This document shows, piece after piece, positions 38,272-47,649 of a stretch of 64,000 nt of DNA (positions are counted from its first letter, which is position 1; each line of letters begins with the position of its first letter). The DNA comes from Sphingobacterium paludis (lineage in GTDB: Bacteria; Bacteroidota; Bacteroidia; Sphingobacteriales; Sphingobacteriaceae). The notes beneath the pieces were generated by a model. The model worked only from the letters and a program-made list of their open reading frames with translations, searched no databases and was not told the DNA's origin. Position numbers and translations under genes: made by a program. The stretch is from assembly GCF_004364125.1 (NCBI RefSeq), contig NZ_SNZV01000001.1, forward strand, positions 496,001 to 560,000. Direction: 5' to 3'.

Positions 38272-41200
38272 ATGAAAATATCAGAAATATCAATAAAAAG
38301 GCCAAGTATAATTATAGTACTCTTTATTATACTTACGCTTGGTGGTATCTTCTCTTATTCCCAGATGGGGTACGAGCTGGTGCCAAAGTTTGAGGTAAAC
38401 GTAATTAACGTACAAACCGTCTATCCAGGGGCTTCACCATCCGAGGTGGAAACATCGGTAACGAAAGTTATTGAGGATGCGGTGGCAAGTTTGGAAAACG
38501 TAAAGAAGATAGAGGCCAAATCGATGGAATCTGTATCGATGGTGATGATCCAGCTGAACACGGGAGCCGATGTGAACTTCTTGCTCACGGATGCGCAGCG
38601 GAAGATTAATGCGGTAATCAATGAGCTTCCGGATGATGCGGAAACGCCTGCCTTGTCTAAATTCTCGTTGGATGACGTGCCGATTATGAATTTATCGGTC
38701 ACCTCGAAGTTGACAGAGAAAGAGCTTTACGATGTGTTAGACCAAAAAATACAGCCTGTATTTGCCCGTATTAATGGTGTGGCAAAAGTTGACATGGTGG
38801 GTGGTGAAGAGCGCGAAATACAAGTAAGCGTTAACCCCAGCAAATTGGAAGGTTATGGCCTGTCCATTATGCAGGTACAACAAGCGATAGCATCTGCCAA
38901 CCTTGACTTTCCTACAGGAAATGTTAAAACTCGCGATAACCAAACGACATTGCGTTTATCCGGTAAGTTTACCACACTCGACGAGTTGCGCGAATTGCCC
39001 ATCACAACACCGCGTGGTGTGATGATTCGCTTAAGCGATGTTGCTGATGTGCAAGACGGCATTAAGGATATCGAGAAGATTGCCCGTATCGATCGTCAGA
39101 ACACCATTATGCTGCAAGTGTTCAAACAGTCTGATGCCAATGCGGTAGCTGTTTCGGAGCTGGTGCAGGGCATGATCGGAACGGTAGAAAAAGATTTTTC
39201 CGATCAAGGCGTGAAAATAGGATTAGCCAACGATACCACGGAATATACCTTAACCGCTGCGGACAACGTGGTGCACGATTTGATGATCGCCATTGCGCTC
39301 GTTGCTTTTATCATGTTGTTTTTCTTGCATAGCTTGCGCGATGCGTTTATTGCTGTGGTCGCCATTCCATTGTCGTTGATCGCTACATTCATCTTCTTGA
39401 ATGCATTGGGCTATACGTTGAACTTAATGTCGCTTCTGGGCTTATCGCTGGTGGTAGGTATCCTGGTGGATGATGCCATCGTGGTTATCGAGAATATACA
39501 CAGGCACATGCAAATGGGTAAAAATAAAGTGCGTGCAGCCTATGATGGGGCCAAGGAAATCGGATTTACCGTATCGGCGATTACCTTAGTTATCGTCGTG
39601 GTGTTCCTACCTATTGCGATGTCATCGGGTCTGGTATCTGATATTTTACGTCAGTTCTGTGTAACGGTGATGGTATCGACGTTGTTATCGTTACTGGTTT
39701 CATTTACGGTAGTGCCTTGGTTGTACTCGCGGATGGGACAATTAACCCACTTGGATAATAAAACATTTTTTGGCCGTATACTGACTGGCTTTGAAGCGGG
39801 ATTAACAAAACTGACGCATTGGATCTCTGGTATTCTGGAATGGGCATTGAAAAGTCGCTTAAATAAAGTGCTGACCCTATTGCTTTCTATCGTGCTGCTT
39901 TTTGCTTCCTTTAGTTTAGTGGGCTTAGGCTACATCGGTTCAGATTTCTTCCCGGGCAATGATAAAGGCGAGTTTTATCTGCAAATCGAGATGAACAAAG
40001 ATGCGTCTTTGGAACAGACAAACTTCATGACACAGAAGGCTGAAAATTACCTATCGCAAAAGCCCGAAATCGAGCGTATGATCACGACGGTGGGGCAGGC
40101 ATCTGATGGAACAATGAGTACGTCGGGAACCAAATACAAAGCGGAAATCCACCTTATTATGAAGGATGGCTTTAATAAGGAACATCCAACAAAGGTTTAC
40201 TCTGCTGAGCTTCGCCGCGAAATGGAAAATGTGTTAGTAGGTGCGAAGGTAAAAACAGTGAACATGGGTATTATGGGAGCGGAACAAGCGCCGTTGATGC
40301 TGACCTTAATAGGGTCGTCACAAGCTGATGCATTGGATGCTGCTCGTAAATATGAGGCTATCCTGCGCAAGATTCCAGGCGCTTCCGAAGTAAAATTAAC
40401 GTCGGAAGATGGTAATCCGGAAATCAGTGTGAAGGTTGATCGCGATAAAATGAATTCCTTAGGGCTAGACGTGTCTACGGTTGGTATGACCATGCAAACG
40501 GCTTTCTCTGGGAATGATGACACGAAATTTCGTTCTGGCGATACAGAGTATGATATCAACATCCGCTTTGATGAAATTGGCCGTGGTAACATAGCCGATG
40601 TCCAAAACCTGAAATTTATCAATAAGGACGGACAGGCCATGCGCTTGGAGCAGTTTGCTGATGTATCGTACACATCGGGTCCAAGTTTGTTGGAGCGTCG
40701 TGATAAATCGCCTTCTGTATCCGTGCAGGCACAAGTGGTCGGCCGCCCGTTAGGATCTGTTGCTGCAGACTGGCAAGCTGAATTTGAAAAAGTACAGTTA
40801 AAGCCCGGCGTTTCCTACAAGTGGGGGGGTAACATGGAAAACCAGGAAGAAGGTTTCGGTACCCTAGGTGTTGCTTTGTTAGCATCTATTCTATTGGTCT
40901 ACTTGGTTATGGTGGCCTTGTATGATAGTTTCGTTACACCGTTTGTTGTATTATTCTCGATTCCATTGTCATTTATTGGTGCACTCTTGGCCTTAGCCTT
41001 GACCAACCAGACGCTGAATATCTTTACGATCTTAGGTATCATCATGCTTATCGGGTTGGTGGCGAAGAACGCGATCATGCTCGTCGATTTTGCGAACCAC
41101 AAGAAGGATTCTGGCGCGACAACCTATGACGCGTTGATCGCGGCAAACCATGTGCGTTTCCGGCCGATTCTGATGACCACGATTGCCATGGTTATTGGTA

Positions 41201-41445
41201 TGGTGCCGATTGCTTTAGCGACGGGTGATGGTGCCGATATGAATCGTGGTATAGCCATTGTTATTATCGGCGGCTTATTGTCATCCCTATTTTTGACGTT
41301 GGTGGTTGTACCCGTCGTTTATTCAATTTTTGATGGCCTAGGCCGTAGGTTTGGGAAGAAAGAGAAAACCCAATATGCAGAATTGATGACAGCTGAATAT
41401 GAGCAGAGTGAGGACTATGTAGATGAAATGGAACTTCAGCATTAA
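38272..41445 (+). CDS. RND-family efflux permease
   Basis: A 1057-residue inner-membrane proton antiporter of the hydrophobe/amphiphile or related RND group. Both halves show the repeat of one helix, a large periplasmic loop and six helices. Helix 4 carries the proton-relay acidic pair in LVVGILVDDAIVVIENIHRH near residue 405. YPGASPSEVETSVTKVIEDA near 50 and the C-terminal LTALGIIMLIGLVAKNAI-like segment (ILGIIMLIGLVAKNAIMLVD) are typical. Substrates cannot be predicted. It completes a TetR-TolC-MFP-RND operon and is followed by a strong terminator. Confidence 0.95.
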   Translation: MKISEISIKRPSIIIVLFIILTLGGIFSYSQMGYELVPKFEVNVINVQTVYPGASPSEVETSVTKVIEDAVASLENVKKIEAKSMESVSMVMIQLNTGADVNFLLTDAQRKINAVINELPDDAETPALSKFSLDDVPIMNLSVTSKLTEKELYDVLDQKIQPVFARINGVAKVDMVGGEEREIQVSVNPSKLEGYGLSIMQVQQAIASANLDFPTGNVKTRDNQTTLRLSGKFTTLDELRELPITTPRGVMIRLSDVADVQDGIKDIEKIARIDRQNTIMLQVFKQSDANAVAVSELVQGMIGTVEKDFSDQGVKIGLANDTTEYTLTAADNVVHDLMIAIALVAFIMLFFLHSLRDAFIAVVAIPLSLIATFIFLNALGYTLNLMSLLGLSLVVGILVDDAIVVIENIHRHMQMGKNKVRAAYDGAKEIGFTVSAITLVIVVVFLPIAMSSGLVSDILRQFCVTVMVSTLLSLLVSFTVVPWLYSRMGQLTHLDNKTFFGRILTGFEAGLTKLTHWISGILEWALKSRLNKVLTLLLSIVLLFASFSLVGLGYIGSDFFPGNDKGEFYLQIEMNKDASLEQTNFMTQKAENYLSQKPEIERMITTVGQASDGTMSTSGTKYKAEIHLIMKDGFNKEHPTKVYSAELRREMENVLVGAKVKTVNMGIMGAEQAPLMLTLIGSSQADALDAARKYEAILRKIPGASEVKLTSEDGNPEISVKVDRDKMNSLGLDVSTVGMTMQTAFSGNDDTKFRSGDTEYDINIRFDEIGRGNIADVQNLKFINKDGQAMRLEQFADVSYTSGPSLLERRDKSPSVSVQAQVVGRPLGSVAADWQAEFEKVQLKPGVSYKWGGNMENQEEGFGTLGVALLASILLVYLVMVALYDSFVTPFVVLFSIPLSFIGALLALALTNQTLNIFTILGIIMLIGLVAKNAIMLVDFANHKKDSGATTYDALIAANHVRFRPILMTTIAMVIGMVPIALATGDGADMNRGIAIVIIGGLLSSLFLTLVVVPVVYSIFDGLGRRFGKKEKTQYAELMTAEYEQSEDYVDEMELQH

Positions 41446-41481
41446 TTTCTACGCAGTACAACTTTTTTATACACGATAAGG

Positions 41482-41514
41482 GCGGGCGATGTTTCAAACA
41501 TCGCCCGCTTTTTT
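41482..41514 (+). terminator. Strong intrinsic terminator of the RND operon
   Basis: Perfect 13-base arms (GCGGGCGATGTTT and complement, 41482-41508) with a one-base loop, then T6. Confidence 0.92.
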
Positions 41515-41608
41515 GTTTGTTCGCGATCTGTTAGAGGGGACTTACAACAGATTAAAACAGAATGCCTTTTGGCGTGTTATTGAATCAGCAACCTATATGT
41601 TAGTGTTT

Positions 41609-42199
41609 ATGAAAAGTTTCAACGTTTTAAAAGGTACATCCGTACTAGCCGTAATGAGCGTACTTTTTCACGAAGATGGATCTGCGAGTACCTATAGCGA
41701 TCCGCACAGCTATTTTTTTGAAGCTGACGATACCATTCCTAACAATCGCTTTCCCTTGTTGGTTTATCAAGATGCTTTTCACAGGCGCGGGGAGGAGGGG
41801 GCAACCTGGTTAGAAAAGCATTTCAATAGTAACAATTGGAGTAACAGTTGGCGCTCGAATATCTATTCCTTTCAGCATTACCACAGTAATGTACATGAGG
41901 TGCTCGGCTGCTATAAAGGAGAAGCTTTACTGTTGATGGGAGGCGCCCACGGTGAAAAGATTGCCGTTCAGGCCGGTGATATTGTGGTCATTCCGGCCGG
42001 TGTAGGGCATAGGTGTCTAGAGCAGAGTGCAGACTTCATGGTGGTAGGCGCTTATCCAAATGGGGCATCGGCAGATTTGATGAAGGGAGAAAAAGGAGAA
42101 CGACCTGCTGCCGACAAGCGTATTGCGGAGGTAGCCATTCCAGATAAAGACCCCTTAACAGGCGAGCGCGATGGCTTGCGAAGCTTATGGATACCTTAA
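41609..42199 (+). CDS. YjlB-type cupin protein
   Basis: A cupin of about 197 residues. The core resembles Bacillus YjlB: SYFFEADDTIPNNRFPLLVYQ, then WSNSWRSNIYSFQHYHSNVHEVLG with metal-binding His and Glu candidates, and AGDIVVIPAGVGHRCLEQSADF for the second cupin motif. Function of YjlB proteins is unknown; a dioxygenase or sugar-binding role is possible. The frame is open from 41489, but that start lies inside the RND terminator. ATG at 41609 or 41654 are both possible; 41609 is chosen because the extra residues look like a short leader. Convergent with the di-haem peroxidase gene. Confidence 0.78.
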   Translation: MKSFNVLKGTSVLAVMSVLFHEDGSASTYSDPHSYFFEADDTIPNNRFPLLVYQDAFHRRGEEGATWLEKHFNSNNWSNSWRSNIYSFQHYHSNVHEVLGCYKGEALLLMGGAHGEKIAVQAGDIVVIPAGVGHRCLEQSADFMVVGAYPNGASADLMKGEKGERPAADKRIAEVAIPDKDPLTGERDGLRSLWIP

Positions 42200-42213
42200 A
42201 AGTTTGCAAAAGG

Positions 42214-43356
42214 CTATCGAGGAAGGCTTTCCGGCCGCCGCATACGATACTTCGTTGCTGTGATGCTGTGCAAAAAAGCAACTATGCTTTGAATCTCGGT
42301 CTTGCTCAAGTTTAGCTTCTTCATGAGTGGATCCGTGACCGGATAGTTGGGATCTGCCGCTTTTTGTTCCGGCGTTGCGGAATTCATTTGCATACCACTA
42401 TTATACATGTTTAGCAAACCAGTCATATCCCAAAACAGCCCGTTGTGCATCCACGGGTCGGTGTTCATCACATCCCGTAGCGACGGTGTTCTGAACTTTC
42501 CAATATCTGCCGGATCATTTGTCACCAAGTAACGACCTAAATCTTCATATTTCCGCTTGTAGTACGTGAGGCCGACGTTATGGAAAGCGTCGTCCGTAAA
42601 GAATTTACCACTATGGCAGTTCATGCATCGTGCTTTTGTGCGGAATAGATGCAGACCCTGAATTTCTTGATCGCTCAGTGCGTTATAGTTACCTTCGATA
42701 AACTCGTCGAACCGGCTTCTGCGGCTCGCTAATGTTCGTTGGAAGGCTGCCAAGGCTTTCATGACCTCCGGCATCGCGTAGTCTTCGTCCCCGAAAGCGG
42801 CAATAAACAATTTGTTGTAAGCCGGAATAGCCTTCAATTTCGGAATAAGTTTAGACAGCTCCATGTTCATTTCGTGATGGGCTTCAATAGGGGCGAGCGC
42901 TTGCTCTTCCAGATTGTTGGCCCGACCGTCCCAAAACAGCGTTTTGCGAGCGTAAACGTTGAGTAGCGACGGCGTGTTCCGTGTGCCTTCCAGATGGTCG
43001 TTGCCGACCGGGACAGTGTTCTTATCGGCCCATGAAGTTTGTGGATTGTGGCAGCTACTACACGATATTTGGTTGGAGCCAGATAAAATTGGGTCGAAAA
43101 ACAAATATTTACCCAGCACCACCGCCGGCGACTCCATGACCGCAAAGTAATGGCTATCGACCTTCGGTAACGAGCTAAACTCCTCCCAAGGGACACCAGC
43201 GTCTATAACCGGTGTCGGCCATTCTTCAATCGGACGCCTATATTGACTAGCCAAGGAGTCAAGCGAACCTTCCCAATACGCCAGCGGCATTTGGTTCATC
43301 CATGATACGGAAATAACGAGAAAGAGCACGAAGCCGATTGCTGCAATTTTATTCAT
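42214..43356 (-). CDS. Di-haem cytochrome c peroxidase (CcpA/MauG type)
   Basis: A 380-residue periplasmic protein with a signal or anchor segment (IAAIGFVLFLVISVSW) and two haem c sites: CSSCH near 107 and CMNCH near 252. LGKYLFFDPILSGSNQISC and LFWDGRANNLEEQALAPI are family signatures. Its role may be peroxide reduction or an oxidative step on a metal ligand. It is divergent from a TonB receptor gene, and this set commonly occurs with DUF4876 and DUF6850 genes in Bacteroidota. A Met codon at 43377 lies within the -7 box, so the ATG at 43356 is the start, about 12 bases after the predicted transcription start. Confidence 0.9.
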   Translation of the reverse strand: MNKIAAIGFVLFLVISVSWMNQMPLAYWEGSLDSLASQYRRPIEEWPTPVIDAGVPWEEFSSLPKVDSHYFAVMESPAVVLGKYLFFDPILSGSNQISCSSCHNPQTSWADKNTVPVGNDHLEGTRNTPSLLNVYARKTLFWDGRANNLEEQALAPIEAHHEMNMELSKLIPKLKAIPAYNKLFIAAFGDEDYAMPEVMKALAAFQRTLASRRSRFDEFIEGNYNALSDQEIQGLHLFRTKARCMNCHSGKFFTDDAFHNVGLTYYKRKYEDLGRYLVTNDPADIGKFRTPSLRDVMNTDPWMHNGLFWDMTGLLNMYNSGMQMNSATPEQKAADPNYPVTDPLMKKLNLSKTEIQSIVAFLHSITATKYRMRRPESLPR

Positions 43357-43374
43357 TTTATGATGGTAATGCCG

Positions 43375-43432
43375 CAAAAATACAATTTATTTATAATTGA
43401 TCTAAATTAATTTGTTTGTTTTACTATATTTG
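43375..43432. promoter_or_regulatory. Divergent promoters with shared AT-rich operator candidate
   Basis: Minus strand: TATTTTTG (complement of 43375-43382) is the -7 box of the peroxidase gene. Plus strand: TATATTTG (43425-43432) is the -7 box of the TonB receptor gene. Both expected -33 positions fall together at about 43400-43406. This point lies in TTATTTATAATTGATC (43389-43404) followed by TAAATTAATTTG, a sequence that recurs before the 58-kb operon. A single repressor bound here would shut both promoters; iron control is an inference. Confidence 0.6.
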
Positions 43433-43466
43433 CAGACCTATTTAAAATCATTCAAAATAACAAAGG

Positions 43467-46247
43467 ATGAAAGTAACGCAAAAAAATGCAGGATCGATCG
43501 TTTGGTTCGTCTGCATTTTTATATCCTCTTCGGTGTGCTTTTCGCAGTCACAAAATTTCATTGGAAAGGTTGTTGATGAGAATGGTCGGCCGCTTGCAGC
43601 GGCATCTGTAAAGATTGATGAGACAAATATCCAGTTGCATACAGACCAGCAGGGAACCTATGCGTTGACCATGTACACACGAGAGTTTGATCGTATCACC
43701 GTTCGTTATAGCTACCTCGGTCGAAATACAGTGACCAAGGTATACGACAGATTAACGTCTACCCAACTACCTGTTGTGGTGCTAGAGCTCACGAACTTAT
43801 CGTTGGAGAATATTGATATTCAGGCAAAAGTGGGCGCCCAGAGTAATTCCTCCTTGGTTATTGACCGGGAGATGATCGAGCGTTATCCCTCCTTAAGTTT
43901 GAACGACCTTTTAAATTTCCTACCGAATAGGAAAATAGCGGCGCCGTCTGTACAAGGTATGCAAAACCTGACGCTCCGGGGTGCCTTCGATGCCCGAGCA
44001 GGCGCGGCACGAAATGTAGACGAGATGAATAATGCTTTTGGTACGGCTATTATCATTGATGATATGGTGCTGAGTAATAATGCGAATATGCAAAGTCGTA
44101 ATCCAAATGTTAAAGGTTTGTCTAATGCCAACCTATCTATATCCAATCGGTATGGTGTGCGCGGCGACAATAGTGCGCAAAGTTACAGCGGAGAAAGTAG
44201 TTTCGGAGGGATAGATCTGCGGCAGATCCCAACGGAAAACATAGAACGGTTAGAAGTGATTTCGGGCGTAGCGCCCGTGCGCTACGGTGATATTTCGGAC
44301 GGCGCCGTCATATTGGAGCGACAGGCAGGCCAAACGCCGGCCTTTCTGCGGATCCAAAGCCGCGATAATGCGACGTCATACGGTATTTCAAAAGGCTTTC
44401 GATTATCGCCAACGTTGGGCGATCTCAACGTAGATTTTTCGTATTTAAATTCCTATGCCGATAATCGAGATAAACTCAAGCAATATCGTCGGGTAGGTGG
44501 CAATGCGATATGGACGCTGCGCTATGGCAACGACGATAAATGGAAGCAAACGTTTTCAGCAACCTATAATAAAGTGTTGGATGGCGTTAATAAAGATCCG
44601 GATGACCCCGAATCTGCCGCTATATCGTTTGGAAGCTGGAATTTTAATGCATCCAGTCGCTTAGCTTACCAACCGAACGGCAATTTTCTAAAGCGGGTGG
44701 GCCTCAATCTAGGGATCCAAAACGCGCATCAAGTTTCCTATCGGGAGTCGTACTACAACGACCCCTATGTGCTCTATACAGACACATTGGGCACCGGAAT
44801 CGTCGAGGGCATATATGATCAAGGGCAGTATACCGCGATTGAACATGTCGATGGCCGACCTTTGACGCTGAGTGCCCGCTTGGAAGCCAATGCCACTTCG
44901 ATCTTTGCCGGTTTGAAGCATAATTTGAATTTCGGCGCGACAGTAGATTATTCAAAAAATAACGGTCTGGGCAGGCTGAGCGACCCTAGCCGACCACAGA
45001 AAGACATTAGCGGTTATTCCGAACGATACTATGATTTCTCCCTGTTACATCCAACGGTCAATATTGGTTTTTATTTGGAAGACCGAGTCCATGCTTCGCT
45101 GTGGAATCGGCCCTTGCAAGTGACAGCGGGGGTACGCTACGACTTACAGAACGGCCATCCATCATTTTCCCCCCGCACCAACATCAGCTATGTGCTTAGT
45201 CCCCACACCACAGTCGGGTTTGCATATGGGATGGCTTTTAAATCGCCCAGCCTGGCGCATCTCTATCCAGGGCCGACATTTCGGGATATCTTACTCCTCA
45301 ATGCCTACAATGGACGAGTCAACGAGAGCACCAGCCGCATTTTCGTAGAACGTTACGATCCGACGAATGACCAATTAAATGCTCAGTTCTCCCAAACTTT
45401 TGAGACTACTTTTCGTTGGCGGAAGAATGGTCATGCTTTATCCATACATGCTTTTTACAAGCAGAACCGACGCGGAATAAATTCCGTGGCAGTCAAAAAC
45501 ATTAGATCGCTACCTCAATATAGTTCGACACCCGTTCCGGGGCAGAAGCCACAGGTGGAGATGACGGGTTTCCGTAAATACATGTATGACTTTTCGACCC
45601 TGCAAAATGCCAATGATCGAAATAATTATGGGGTTGAAATGATGTATGCCTCGCCAAAGATCGAATCGATCTTCACCTCTTTCGTGATGGCAGGTGGAAT
45701 CACGATGGCGCATTCCAATGACTATTACAATACGCAAAAAGGATATAACGATTCGGGGTCTGATCCCAAAGACATCATTGTCGGTATCTTCCGGCCATTC
45801 CGGGATCGCAATTACTTAAGCAATGGTCGGGTTGGGTCGGTGACGCACCTGTCACATTTGCGCTTGGTGATTGAGTTGACGGCAGATTTTCAGTTCCTGA
45901 ATACACGGCGATTAGCAGAGAGTCAATACATACCGATAGGTTATTACACACGTGATTTGGAATACGAGGCGATCACTTTGTACGACCCAGAAAACGTGAA
46001 CCACCGCTTTCTATATGACATGCGACGGCTAGAAGTGGTTGACGCCAATGCTACTGCCGACCTTATCTTCGGAAACTTCCACTTGAATGTAGCGAAGGAA
46101 ATTGGGAAAAGCCTTCGCCTTTCATTTAATGTATACAACTTTTTGGATTATCAACCCCGGCGGCGGCCTGCCGCAGGATCGTCGACGACTATCTTAACGC
46201 CTAACCCGCCTCCGAGTTACGGAGCACAGATTACATACAAGTTTTAA
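43467..46247 (+). CDS. TonB-dependent receptor of a putative iron or metal-chelate locus
   Basis: A 926-residue outer-membrane importer. After a signal peptide (VWFVCIFISSSVCFS) comes a CarboxypepD-reg-like domain (FIGKVVDENGRPLAAASVKID), then a plug (SLVIDREMIERYPSLSLNDLLNFL and ENIERLEVISGVAPVRYGDISDG), then a barrel that ends PPSYGAQITYKF. It lacks an STN domain and a SusD partner, so it is not a SusC. It is followed by DUF4876 and DUF6850 genes and is divergent from a cytochrome c peroxidase gene, a set that recurs in Bacteroidota. Uptake of iron or another metal chelate is likely but not proven. Confidence 0.9.
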   Translation: MKVTQKNAGSIVWFVCIFISSSVCFSQSQNFIGKVVDENGRPLAAASVKIDETNIQLHTDQQGTYALTMYTREFDRITVRYSYLGRNTVTKVYDRLTSTQLPVVVLELTNLSLENIDIQAKVGAQSNSSLVIDREMIERYPSLSLNDLLNFLPNRKIAAPSVQGMQNLTLRGAFDARAGAARNVDEMNNAFGTAIIIDDMVLSNNANMQSRNPNVKGLSNANLSISNRYGVRGDNSAQSYSGESSFGGIDLRQIPTENIERLEVISGVAPVRYGDISDGAVILERQAGQTPAFLRIQSRDNATSYGISKGFRLSPTLGDLNVDFSYLNSYADNRDKLKQYRRVGGNAIWTLRYGNDDKWKQTFSATYNKVLDGVNKDPDDPESAAISFGSWNFNASSRLAYQPNGNFLKRVGLNLGIQNAHQVSYRESYYNDPYVLYTDTLGTGIVEGIYDQGQYTAIEHVDGRPLTLSARLEANATSIFAGLKHNLNFGATVDYSKNNGLGRLSDPSRPQKDISGYSERYYDFSLLHPTVNIGFYLEDRVHASLWNRPLQVTAGVRYDLQNGHPSFSPRTNISYVLSPHTTVGFAYGMAFKSPSLAHLYPGPTFRDILLLNAYNGRVNESTSRIFVERYDPTNDQLNAQFSQTFETTFRWRKNGHALSIHAFYKQNRRGINSVAVKNIRSLPQYSSTPVPGQKPQVEMTGFRKYMYDFSTLQNANDRNNYGVEMMYASPKIESIFTSFVMAGGITMAHSNDYYNTQKGYNDSGSDPKDIIVGIFRPFRDRNYLSNGRVGSVTHLSHLRLVIELTADFQFLNTRRLAESQYIPIGYYTRDLEYEAITLYDPENVNHRFLYDMRRLEVVDANATADLIFGNFHLNVAKEIGKSLRLSFNVYNFLDYQPRRRPAAGSSTTILTPNPPPSYGAQITYKF

Positions 46248-46281
46248 CCCCCTCATCACACACTAAAAACAAATTAATCAG

Positions 46282-47598
46282 ATGAAAAAAATCATGTTAC
46301 TCTTCCTGGCCGTCTATAGTTTGGCCGCTTGTAAAAAAGATGGCCCAGATGCCGTCACCTCCAATTTAAATGTTGATCTGTCGTTCGCCAATACATCGTA
46401 TAGAGAAGCCCTAAACAACAGTGAAGTAACGGTCCGGTTGAAGAATCTTCTCAACGGCGCTTTGGTGGAAAGCAAACATAAGCTGGGCGCCGTGCAATTT
46501 GCGTCGATCGCTTCTGGTGCTTATGATATTGAAGCAAGCATTTCCTTCACAAAAGATGAGTTTCTGAACCTCACCGGCGAAGATGCCGGTGGCGCAACGA
46601 TCACGTTCAACGCCTCGGCTAAAAATGTCAGTATCACCAGTGATACGCAATTGCAATTGCAGCTTATCGCCGGAGTGAACGGTGATTTTGTGATTAAGCA
46701 AGTCTACTATGCTGGTTCCGACAATAGAGATGGCGCAAGCTTCCGCGATCAATTTTTTGAAATATACAACAATACCGATCGCGTGTTGTATGCAGATAGC
46801 CTGTATTTTGGTCGCTTGTGGGGCAAGCAGAGCGCAACCGATGCATCGCATCATTTCCAGGCAAATGGACAGTTGGATTGGAGCAAGTCTATCGACATGA
46901 CCATAGGCGCAGCCGCCAATAGTGACTACGTCTATGCACGCGACCTTTTCATGATTCCGGGATCTGGTAAAGACCACCCTGTACAGCCGGGAGAAAGCAT
47001 CGTTATCGCGCAAAATGCCTTGAACCACAAAGTTCCGTTTATCGGAAACAATGGTCGGGAAGTCACCGTACGCGATCCATCCCTTACCATCGATCTTAGC
47101 GGTGCAGATTTTGAAACTTATTTCGGTGACCTGCCTGGTGAAACACCTTTTGCTTCGGATATTGACAACCCCAATGTGCCTAATGTGCAGGTTATTGTTT
47201 ACCAAGGCAACGATTGGTTGCTAGACGCGCTAGGCCGCGATAGTTATTATATTTTTAAAGGCCCAACACGACAAGACGTAACCGCTTTAAAAAAATACTA
47301 TGCGCCGCTATTGAGAACGCCTTCTGTATCGGCGAGGGAGTATACGCAGATACCTGCCGCCTGGATTATGGATGGTTTGGACGCGCAACCGAATGTAGCG
47401 AGCAGCCAGATTCCTAAAAAACTGTTTCCCAGTATCGACGCAGGCTACACCTTTGTCACCGAGGGATCTTATTCCTCGCTTTCTGTCATGCGGAAAGTGG
47501 CCCGTGAAGAGGGCGGCCGTAAAATTCTGCAGGACACGAATAACTCGACGAATGATTTTGTGAGTGGGCGAGCTAATCCGAGAGGCTTTGCAAACTAA
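46282..47598 (+). CDS. DUF4876 lipoprotein
   Basis: A 438-residue lipoprotein with lipobox SLAAC (Cys17). The first 110 residues form a beta-sandwich (VTVRLKNLLNGALVESKHKL, YDIEASISF). The rest contains FFEIYNNTDRVLYADSLYFGRLWG and GESIVIAQNALNHK, which resemble a lamin-tail-like surface domain and identify DUF4876. It starts 34 bases after the TonB receptor gene and is probably a surface partner of it. No ligand is known to me. Confidence 0.88.
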   Translation: MKKIMLLFLAVYSLAACKKDGPDAVTSNLNVDLSFANTSYREALNNSEVTVRLKNLLNGALVESKHKLGAVQFASIASGAYDIEASISFTKDEFLNLTGEDAGGATITFNASAKNVSITSDTQLQLQLIAGVNGDFVIKQVYYAGSDNRDGASFRDQFFEIYNNTDRVLYADSLYFGRLWGKQSATDASHHFQANGQLDWSKSIDMTIGAAANSDYVYARDLFMIPGSGKDHPVQPGESIVIAQNALNHKVPFIGNNGREVTVRDPSLTIDLSGADFETYFGDLPGETPFASDIDNPNVPNVQVIVYQGNDWLLDALGRDSYYIFKGPTRQDVTALKKYYAPLLRTPSVSAREYTQIPAAWIMDGLDAQPNVASSQIPKKLFPSIDAGYTFVTEGSYSSLSVMRKVAREEGGRKILQDTNNSTNDFVSGRANPRGFAN

Positions 47599-47608
47599 CA
47601 CAGGTTTA

Positions 47609-47632
47609 GGCAGGCGCTATATCGCGCCTGCC
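47609..47632 (+). terminator. Intercistronic hairpin between DUF4876 and DUF6850 genes
   Basis: Arms GGCAGGCGC (47609-47617) and GCGCCTGCC (47624-47632) pair perfectly, without a T-run. It may protect the upstream message or reduce expression of the last gene instead of ending transcription. Confidence 0.55.
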
Positions 47633-47649
47633 TGCTTAAGACGATAACG

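Noticed and set aside
41489..41608. N-terminal extension of the cupin gene
   Set aside because: The extension starts inside the stem of the RND-operon terminator, so it cannot be the translated start.
46411..47205. Open frame of 264 codons on the minus strand
   Set aside because: It lies wholly inside the DUF4876 gene on the other strand, has no recognisable domain, and is an antisense shadow.
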